Source of the DNA: Euwallacea fornicatus
Taxonomy: Eukaryota; Arthropoda; Insecta; Coleoptera; Curculionidae
NCBI RefSeq assembly: GCF_040115645.1
Contig: NC_089565.1
Location: 372,001 to 436,000 of the forward strand
Length of the DNA stretch: 64,000 bases
Direction of reading: 5' to 3'
The position numbers were made by a program, and so were the translations under genes. Shown piece by piece: positions 57,701-64,000 of the stretch. The notes below the pieces were generated by a model. That model saw only the letters and a list, made by a program, of their open reading frames with translations. It did no database searches and had not been told where the DNA came from. The first letter of the stretch is position 1, and each line of letters opens with the position of its first letter.

Positions 57701-60700
57701 TTCATAGGCTTATAGGACATACTTTACTAAGAAAAAGGCTCTCCATCAAATGCCATAGACTTGCTAGTATGAAAGGACTTACCTTTTATAATAAATTATG
57801 GTAAAAGCAGGGTAATTTTTCTCATTTTTTGGCCACGGAAAACGATTATTGATACGGAAACAAGGCAAGAAGCGAAAATTTTTCTAAATTGAACAAGAAA
57901 TTCCGACGTTTAGAAGAAACCGTATATGTAACGCAAAAAAAATTGTAAAATAGTTGATGCTGAATACAAAAGCGAGTAATATAGTTCCTAGAACACCCCT
58001 AAAAAAAAATAACACCCTGCGTGTTGTCGTAATTAGTTAGCATATCAAAAGATGTAGGTCCTAAGAAGTAAAATATATATCAAATTTCCAATTGGTTGGC
58101 AGGTTTTGAGTTATTAAGAATGTTATATAATTAAAGAACTTTTTATCATTTATGCCTATTTGAAAAGACTTAGCGATTTTTAAACTTCGGTCCTTTTTTG
58201 ATAATGATAAATTTTATTACAAATATATGTCTATTTTATACAGTGTGCTGCCAAATCAATTTGATATAGAATCTTATGATCAAAAATCAATAGAAATTTT
58301 CTTATGCGAAAATTTTGAAAAAAGTTCCTTTAAGAAATTATGAGCATGCTAAGCTTCAAAATTTATGTATTTTCTCAAACCATGAAATTAATATTAAATT
58401 TAAATTTAAAAGACAGATGTTCGCGGTTTTGTTCAAATCGTGCCTGCGATAAGCGAATGAAATTGTGTTCTATATAGCTTATTGTTTTATTTCATCATTT
58501 AAGATCCGTAAACGCGAACGGTCATCCGTATTTTGTCGTCATCAAGAGTGACCTGATTTAAATTAATGATCTATTTTTACTTGGATGTTTGTAAACCTCA
58601 TTTCGAAATTTCAAATGACTAAGGAGGCAAATTCCAAAATTTTTTGGTCATAGCAGCCTAAATCTTCCCTTGGTAGATGAAGAATTCATTTTGGAACATC
58701 CTGTATAAAAATATTATCTGTTTTAGTAAACTTTCATGGCAAGAAACTAATCAAGTCATCGACGTGGTGGAGAAATGTACATACCTAATGGAAAATTGCG
58801 AATTAACCACTAAATATTGGGATTTAATAGTATTGTCAATGGATGCCTGGAGTAGCAACTGCTTGAAATATGCCAGTTCTTTGGTAAATGAGTATCAGGT
58901 GAGTTTTGGAGGGTAGTTGACAAAAATAAAGAATTACTGGCATGATTTATTTATTTTATAGTACCAACGTTTAGTTGTAGCAATAGGTGAATTATTTATT
59001 AAAACCTGTGAAAAAATTAAGAAGTTAAAATCGGAAAAGTCAGAATCTAATTATGTTGAAGAGTGGGAAGATATTATTGTTGAAAATGTCCACTCACAAT
59101 TAGCGCAGATTTGGCTCTTCTTCGCAGGTAAGTATTAGTATTTCGTAAGTGCCCACTTTTTATTAAGATTTGGTTTCTAGATTATTTTAACCATTCAAAT
59201 CAAGACAATCTATTGAACCTTCCGTTTTTGCAAAGTTTCGGCGAGATAACCGATTATCTAAAGCATGACTTGATTTTCAAGGAAAATCAAATTTTACCCA
59301 AATGGACTGGGTTTTTGAAAACTTCAAATTTGCTGTTAACCAACTCCAGGACGGTTTTACAAATGTGGGGTTATAAACTATTGCTAGTCTTGGTACCTGG
59401 CTTAATAAAAATTGATGAAAAAGCCATTAACAGCAGTGCACTGCATAAAAAAGGCTTGATATTTGAGCAGTTTAAAGAAAAACTTGTCGAACTTCAGGAT
59501 ATTGTTAACAGCATGTTAATTGATTTTAGGTAAGTATTCCTGACTTTTCCATAACTCCAACTATAAAAAAACTGCACTAAAGATTCTAGATATACAAAGT
59601 TCTGGGAAATGGTTGAAAATATAAGATTAATTATATTGTTCTTGATTAATAATTTTTTCTATATACTAAATCTTCTAGGCGACGAGAAATGAATGTTAAT
59701 ATTAATTATTGCATGATTCCAACAGATGATAATTGAAAAAAAACTTGCATAAATTTGTTAACCATAAGCGAAGGGCGTTGAGTCATTAGTTATTTGCTGT
59801 TATCATTGAATATCTGATATTGACATTAGTTAACAAATTAATTTACCCACCTCTGATATGTCAATGCTTACTTGAGGTTTTTTAAATAATTACCTTTTAA
59901 AAGCGCTTTTTTTGAATATCAAAAAATACCTCATTTTTCCCACGATCCCTATAATTCTACAAAAATTTGTAGTATAATCAAAATTGTTATTAAAAAATTA
60001 ATCGTTTTTAGAATTGGCGAAAAGAGCTGTACAGTTGAAACGTCATATGACTCTTTTACCTATACATTTGCCTATTTGTTACTATGGGATGTTATGGTAA
60101 ACTTTTTTGATATTGCATCACCAGAATTAAGGTTCCAGTACTCTGATTGGCTAAAGTAAGTTTTTTTTTATCTTTTCTAAATGTAGTTGAAATGTACATT
60201 GTCCACTAAGATCATCTTTAGAAAAAGTCTGCAACATATTCGTATTAAATTATTATTTTTTTAAATCTTGCAGTATTACGCGAAGAGCTTGTACTTAAAT
60301 TTAGTGAACTCCCTGTATTTGTATAAACTTCATAACTTCTCCTTTAATTTTATTTATTATTTTCTCATTATTTATCCGATTTTTTGTTGAGCCCGTGAGA
60401 CAAAAAAAAACCTATATACATATACAGTGTGGTAACTTTAATTTGAATAAATTCGGTATCTACAAAGCATTTGATTTTTAGCAAAATTGCTTAAATTTGT
60501 TGATTTTTATTTTACCCAATACACTTTTTAGTGATACTTATTCTTAAAAGTTTAAATAGAAAGGAGGTTCAAGTGACACGTCATTTTAAAGATCTTTTCA
60601 GCCTGATTTTATTTAACATTATTTTTCATCATAGAGCAAAATAATACTAAAAATAAACAAAATTTTAAACAAACAAATTATTATTTCCTTAAATTTAGCA

Positions 60701-63700
60701 TTGCTCAAAATATTCACTGTTGACTTCTTGGCGCACCCCTACACGGTAGTAAAACTTATCTCTCACATTTTCTAAAGTATGTCATGTAGCTATCGCCATT
60801 ACATCTACTTGCCATGTAGATATCGAATTTATTCTAGTTAAGGTTACCACACTGTATATGTATGTGTTTATATTGAATAGAAAGCAAATTTTGAATAATA
60901 TTTTCTTGGTTAATGCAATAAAATGACAGATCACATTTAAACTTTAATAAAATATTAACGCAAAAAAAAATATGGTAAGTAAACAAATAAGAATATATAT
61001 ATTTCAGAAGTGGTTCCCTTCTTCACGAACTTCTAGCAAATCTTTTCAAACTGATACCAGTGGGGTCTCTTCTAAAAGAAGAGAGTAGCGACACAAATAC
61101 AAACAACTTTCTAGATAATCCACTGAGTATGGTGGGTTTCGGTGGATTTTGTGGAAGCGTCACCATCGAGCATTTCGCTTGCTACCTGTTTAAATCATCT
61201 CTCGAGCAATTCCCCGCTTTAATAAGACAATGGTGGACAGTTCTAGACGTCAGAACATCGCAGATAGTGGAAAAAATCACAGTGTTGCACGTTTCGCCAA
61301 TTTTATGTAAAATGGAATTGAACAATGTGGTAAAACATCAAAGTAGTTTCAAAAATTTGAAGGTTTGTGTATTTTAATATTTTCCTTAGTTTAAAATATT
61401 TTTATATAATTGATCAATATCCGTTGATATTTTTATAACGCCCATTAAGATTCGTTGATAATTAAGTAATTGTATCTACAATTGGAATGTTAGTATTTAC
61501 CGCATTGATTTGAGTACGGTAAATGGTATATTACCACACCCCGTGCGATTAATTTATTTTTGGCTTCTGCTGTTTTTTCAGTTTGCATCGTCGGCGGAGA
61601 GTATATTATATTTCTTAATAGGTACACAATATGGGTTTTTCCTAAAAAAACGTTTTTTATAAGACAAAATAAGTTTTTAGCTAATATCAGCCATATTAGT
61701 CGCTGTTGCGGCAGAAAATAATCTCATCAATTTCTGTCACTCTACTTGAAAAGTTGGTATTAAATCTAAAAAAAAATAGCTGGAGCTTAGAAGTAATCTT
61801 GAAATATCAGCGAAAACAAATACAGTAGATTTCGGTTATAACCAAAAAAATGCAACTATTGGCGTTCGTTGTACCCGGTTAACAAAAAAAAGCTACAAAT
61901 TTGAATCTTTTATTCTTTAAATAAACTTAACTCATAAACATTAATCTTTAGTTAAACAATTTTAAACATTGCAAAAATTATTCCATATTTCTTATGGAAT
62001 AAATTGAGATTCTAGAAAACTTAATTTCTGACATTTTTTGGACCGTTTCACGAAGAGAAGGAATAGAATAGATAGTATCTTCATCAGAATCGTTAATAGT
62101 TTCTTCTACATCACTTAGAATTTGCTCTGAAGAAAGTAATTCCATAATTTTTTCATTAGTCAAAATTTCTCTGGCTACTATGCCATTATCAATTTTTATA
62201 TATTCTTCAAAATTGAAATTTTCAAATTTTTCACTTTCTAGTGAGTGTTGTACTTCACTATCGAGAACATAATCGGGATCGTCTGCGTGCTTCTCTAACC
62301 ATTTCGAAAGTGGAAGATGATCATCTGCTTCAAATTCACTTTCATTTTTACAAAATCCGCCATGCTTAAAACAATTGGATGTGGTTTTAGCAGTGACTTG
62401 CTGCCAAGCTATATGAATAAAATTCACAGCATCTAGAAGATCTAGATCTAGATTGACTGAAACCTTTCTACCATCATCCATTGCTTCGATTAATTTCATC
62501 AAGAGAATTTTTCTATAATAACTTTTCAATGAATGAATAACCCCCTGGTCCATTGGCTGAAGTTTTGAACTTGTATTGGGCGGCATAAAAACCAATTTTA
62601 GGAATCTGAGATCTACCTTAGAGTGAACTGGGCAGTTACCAACTAGTAGCACAATTTTTCTATTGTTTCAGTTTAGTTCGTTATCCCATTCTTGAAGTTC
62701 ATTAGCAAAAATTTCTTATGTCATCGAGGCTTTACCGTTGAACTTATATTTTATGGGTAATTGTTTGTTTTTAAAACATCTAAGTCTAGCGGTTTTACCA
62801 ATAATAAATAATTTCCTTTTTTCGGTTCCAGACATATTTGCGGTTACTAGAATGGTAATTTGATCTTTCGATAATTTTCCACCAGACCATGATTCACCCA
62901 CAAACCTCAAGGTTTTGTCAGGAGTTAATTTGAAAAAGAGGCCTCTTTCATCGGCATTAAATATATCATCTGATTCATAGCCTCGTTGAATGTTTGGCCG
63001 CACATCAATTAACCATTCACTAACTACATTCATGTTAACTGCAGCAGATTCTCCAACAATTTTACCAACGGTAACACCATGACGTTTCTTAAATCGTTCT
63101 ATCCAACTTTTGGAACATGAAAAATTACTAGTTTCGATTTGCTGCTCCATTTTATTGGCTTTTTCCTGAAGAACATGACCTGTTATAGTCACATTTTCAT
63201 GTCTTTTTTCATTAAACCACAATAGCAGACCCTTATCCACTTCCTCATGACGATATTTTTTTAGTTTCTGGAGCTTAGGATCCATTTTGGCGATGGACAA
63301 TGTAATCACATCACGTTGTTTCCAAATAGAACCAACTGTTTATTTTAAAAGTTCCATATTTTCACAAATATCACTTTGTTTGACACCATTTGTAATTTTT
63401 TTGTATTATTTTATATTTCTCTTTTAAAGATGTGCTTTACGTTTTTGTTTGTCCATTTTCAACACTCCCGCACTAACGAAATTCAACTCGTATAATCAGA
63501 AATATGATCTGAAAGATTAAATGCGGGGTAAGCGATATAAGGCATATGTCGGGAAATTACCGAAATGTGCCTGTGGCTATCTGTAATGAACAAGACAAGT
63601 ACAATACAAATAAAGTTCTAATTCTCTTCACTAGATGTCGATACAGCGCCTACTGTTTTACGAATGCTGTTAAAAAGTTCGTTATAACAGTGTAAACTTA

Positions 63701-64000
63701 CATTGGTCTTATTGAAAATTTTTCGTTGTGTCAAATTGAGTTTCTCTATAACCAGAATCTGCTGTATTACATTTTTATGCTTTTGTCTAGAAGGGTTCTT
63801 ATTTCACATTGTATTATATTTATAGGTAAAAATATTGCCTAGTGTAAGGGAGATTCAAGCTATATATACAGTGGACGAGATTCAAATGGAGTTGGCGATA
63901 AGTTTACCATTAAACTATCCGCTAGGGAGTCCTGAAATTGCATGTAATCGACAACTAAGTGGGTCTACTCAAAAGCAATGGTTGCTTCAATTCAAGAAAT
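42244..64000 (+). CDS. LTN1: LTN1 / Listerin, E3 ubiquitin ligase of ribosome quality control (3' end outside window)
   Basis: Listerin binds the 60S subunit after stalled ribosomes split and, with NEMF, ubiquitinates the trapped nascent chain. Exons are 42244-42282, 43013-43210, 45495-45761, 49631-50095, 51243-51433, 51486-52230, 54646-54850, 54908-55425, 56067-56363, 56842-57212, 58727-58898, 58962-59127, 59181-59529, 60012-60155, 61008-61362 and 63826-64000 (cut by the window end). All are GT-AG with consistent phases, giving about 1552 codons without a stop. The protein begins MGGKQNRTRNNVRPSNSGRS, the conserved Listerin N-terminus, which supports this start. The RING finger, expected at the extreme C-terminus, lies beyond the window. 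The larger introns carry transposons. Confidence 0.95.
43211..45494. other. LTN1 intron 2, no recognised element
   Basis: An AT-rich 2.3-kb intron. I see no complete transposon, RNA gene or coding segment. Weak inverted similarity near 44060-44210 (TGACGAGAAAA against TTTTCGTCA) is too short to call. Confidence 0.5.
46472..48291 (-). mobile_element. Mariner-like transposon, longer copy of the family also found at 60425
   Basis: The left end TCGTGTGGTAAC (mutated CAGTGTGGTAAC) and the right end, reverse complement CAGTTTGGTAAC, are flanked by TA (46470-46471, 48292-48293). Inverted repeats of roughly 220 bp share AATAAATT(C/T), GCATTTGATTTTTA / ACGTTTGATTTTTA and a GGAAAGGA..TTCAAGTGA-like block. 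The transposase is on the minus strand. The element is in LTN1 intron 45762-49630. Confidence 0.85.
46830..47850 (-). pseudogene. Broken mariner-like transposase
   Basis: Minus-strand pieces in order: VVQLFRQTYSDFPPINQDTI then SKIEKKFRDHSYVRNTR (HTH region), HANVRPYKMQIHQELVDDKI, ILLTDKVTFTLNGYINKQNC (first catalytic Asp), AVNRYWMRGHTQYPVKINVW, a shifted WxQQNGAPPYFARN-like piece (the usual second Asp is replaced by Asn), a GYRNFSISLLL-like piece, and KSKVYNSKPHDIDKLKERIR, QEIRQITLNTLENLKDKI. Many stops and shifts are present. Confidence 0.75.
48878..49612. mobile_element. Short non-autonomous inverted-repeat element next to LTN1 exon 4
   Basis: The left end TAGGATGTATATTATATGATG and the right end, reverse complement CAAGGTGTGTACTAAATGATG, are flanked by TA (48876-48877, 49613-49614). 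The arms share CTTGTCACATTTTATGAAAAAA and ATCTTGCTTCGTTTT over roughly 230 bp. No transposase remains. The right end lies 18 bp before LTN1 exon 4, so the branch-point zone of that intron probably falls inside the element. An unrelated orphan right end (ACACCCTGTATAC) abuts it at about 48860-48872. Confidence 0.8.
49631..52230 (+). CDS. LTN1: LTN1 exons 49631-50095, 51243-51433, 51486-52230: HEAT-type helical repeats
   Basis: The first exon (155 codons) begins DSFSPLKFKEAITFCQQEII and ends VSSNP. The second begins EYWVFINIDQLFVPKLLN. After a 52-nt intron the third begins LKLKQTISNTQESNAI and runs 248 codons. These are Leu-rich helical repeats, as expected for the elongated Listerin arm. No catalytic motif is expected here. 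The acceptor of the first exon lies only 16 bp beyond the TA flank of the transposon 48878-49612. The intron 50096-51242 has no recognised element. Confidence 0.9.
52321..54354 (-). mobile_element. Degenerate Tc1-like transposon
   Basis: The left end is CAGTAGGTCAAAAAAGTATTCC. The right end, as reverse complement, is CGGCAGGTCAACAAAATATTC. Both are followed by shared CATTGGGATG, TATCTCTCTGT-like and TTTCCAATAATTTT blocks over about 100 bp. The right flank is TA (54355-54356); the left flank is CA, a decayed TA. The transposase is on the minus strand. The part from about 53600 to 54100 may include other inserted DNA. The element makes up most of LTN1 intron 52231-54645. Confidence 0.83.
52640..53560 (-). 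pseudogene. Broken Tc1-like transposase
   Basis: The N-terminal HTH pieces are near 53365-53560 on the minus strand (an IVRHHQQDQSIRKIAKTM-like stretch). Next comes a PFLAVESESATRQRIHPDTI piece near 53280. A frame at 52695-53015 has EGKTDRFMYRDILSENLHAS, then YYCQRDNDPKRTSKIKREWL (second catalytic Asp), followed by a disrupted SPxxNPIE-like part. The first-Asp region is too decayed to place with certainty. Confidence 0.7.
54646..57212 (+). CDS. LTN1: LTN1 exons 54646-54850, 54908-55425, 56067-56363, 56842-57212
   Basis: Continuation of the helical-repeat arm. Landmarks are VNNPECIAWSVSKALSDPHV, LLIGRELLDKVIDKMATI, RNKARFERLKQQIWNIIEVV, MAEYVKGAIQSPLFTINIEE and IKFYSEITYYHNYSETCIRD. A 57-nt intron (54851-54907) separates the first two. 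The third exon is best ended at 56363 (AGT before GTACGTATA), which keeps phase 0; the open frame continues past this point into the intron by chance. The last exon ends AATAG before GTGAGCC. Confidence 0.88.
57213..58726. other. LTN1 intron 57213-58726 with orphan transposon ends
   Basis: There is no complete element. Two right-type ends are visible: AACACCCTGCGTG near 58012 and ACATCCTGTATAA near 58696. Neither has a convincing left partner. The second lies about 20 bp before the LTN1 acceptor at 58726. Confidence 0.45.
58727..61362 (+). CDS. LTN1: LTN1 exons 58727-58898, 58962-59127, 59181-59529, 60012-60155, 61008-61362
   Basis: C-terminal part of the arm. Landmarks are SKLSWQETNQVIDVVEKCTY, YQRLVVAIGELFIKTCEKI, LPKWTGFLKTSNLLLTNSR, FAYLLLWDVMVNFFDIASPE, LLHELLANLFKLIP and FPALIRQWWTVLDVRTSQIV. 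The last matches the RQWW motif that precedes the RWD/RING end in other Listerins. Introns of 63 and 53 nt separate the first three exons. The short exons near 58962 and 60012 do not stand out as long open frames and were placed by splice sites and phase. Confidence 0.88.
60425..60854 (-). mobile_element. Internal-deletion derivative of the 46472-48291 family
   Basis: The ends are CAGTGTGGTAAC at the left and its inverted copy at the right, flanked by TA (60423-60424, 60855-60856). The first 350 bp follow the 46472 copy closely: GAATAAATTCGGTATCTA, GCATTTGATTTTTA, then the transposase C-terminal end with TGGCACACC / TGGCGCACC and CCTACACGGT. The sequence then jumps to a short right end. It is 430 bp against 1820 bp for the longer copy. 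It cannot move without a transposase in trans. It lies in LTN1 intron 60156-61007. Confidence 0.87.
61823..63764 (-). mobile_element. Pogo/Tigger-like transposon
   Basis: The ends are CAGTAGATTTCGGTTATA at the left and, at the right, reverse complement CAGCAGATTCTGGTTATA, flanked by TA (61821-61822, 63765-63766). A nearly continuous minus-strand transposase fills the interior. The right end is 61 bp before the last LTN1 exon in the window. The intron 61363-63825 would be about 520 bp without it. Confidence 0.92.
61978..63455 (-). pseudogene. Pogo/Tigger-like transposase, two long frames, catalytic Asp lost
   Basis: The start is probably ATG at 63455 (MDKQKRKAHL), followed by a decayed psq-type HTH with stops (KITNGVKQSDICENMELLK). 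The first long frame, 62716-63309, has a CENP-B-like HTH (LLLWFNEKRHENVTITGHVL, SWIERFKKRHGVTVGK) and DIFNADERGLFFKLTPDKTL (first catalytic Asp). After a stop and a short gap, frame 61978-62652 starts MLLVGNCPVHSKVDLRF. The family has DNCPAH here, so the second catalytic Asp is Gly. SSKLQPMDQGVIHSLK carries the third Asp. The acidic tail ends SIRNME. The pogo DDxD enzyme is inactive. Confidence 0.88.
63826..64000 (+). CDS. LTN1: LTN1 exon entering the RWD-like region (truncated by window end)
   Basis: After TTTATAG the exon reads VKILPSVREIQAIYTVDEIQ, MELAISLPLNYPLGSPEIAC, QKQWLLQFKK and is cut at base 64000. The pattern (YTVDEIxxELxIxLPxNYPLG) matches the segment just before the RING-CH finger in vertebrate Listerin. 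The catalytic RING itself is therefore not visible in this window. Confidence 0.92.

Overview
The window is eukaryotic nuclear DNA and almost certainly arthropod, most likely insect; a beetle is a reasonable guess but is not proven. It is visibly AT-rich. Its two genes are split by canonical GT-AG introns, several of only 52-63 nt, as is common in insects. The encoded proteins are conserved animal proteins, and the introns are full of TA-flanked Tc1/mariner-type and pogo-type DNA transposons. There is nothing prokaryotic here: no operons, CRISPR arrays or rRNA.

Layout. Bases 1-3054 are intergenic and hold nothing I can name. From about 3055 to at least 36648 the minus strand carries ZSWIM8 (fly Dora, worm EBAX-1), the SWIM-zinc-finger substrate receptor of a cullin-RING ubiquitin ligase used in target-directed microRNA degradation. 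I reconstructed 28 coding exons with consistent phases (about 1816 codons) plus a possible 39-nt upstream exon. The initiator ATG was not found. The stop codon (TGA, next base C) is followed in the same frame by about 237 more open codons of clearly coding-like, proline-rich composition. This points to stop-codon readthrough or an alternative acceptor and is the main finding.

About 40.1-42.2 kb is the divergent promoter region. From 42244 to the window end the plus strand carries LTN1 (Listerin), the E3 ligase of ribosome-associated quality control. It has 16 exons and about 1552 codons here; the window ends inside the C-terminal RWD-like region, before the RING finger.

The introns hold eleven clear DNA-transposon copies with TA target-site duplications or near-duplications: 4404-5133, 7195-9086, 17505-20208, 21593-23231, 28809-30351, 33974-35518, 46472-48291, 48878-49612, 52321-54354, 60425-54-bp-interval end 60854, and 61823-63764. 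All transposases seen are broken. Notable copies are a fold-back element whose arms include the transposase's own 5' coding region, a non-autonomous element that kept only the transposase helix-turn-helix segment, a pair formed by a longer copy and its internal-deletion derivative, and a short inverted-repeat element ending 16 bp (beyond its TA) before an LTN1 exon. Further diverged repeats lie in the large ZSWIM8 intron at 15604-23587.

Functionally the two host genes are both ubiquitin-ligase components, one acting on Argonaute-microRNA complexes and one on stalled nascent chains at the 60S subunit, and they are transcribed away from each other.
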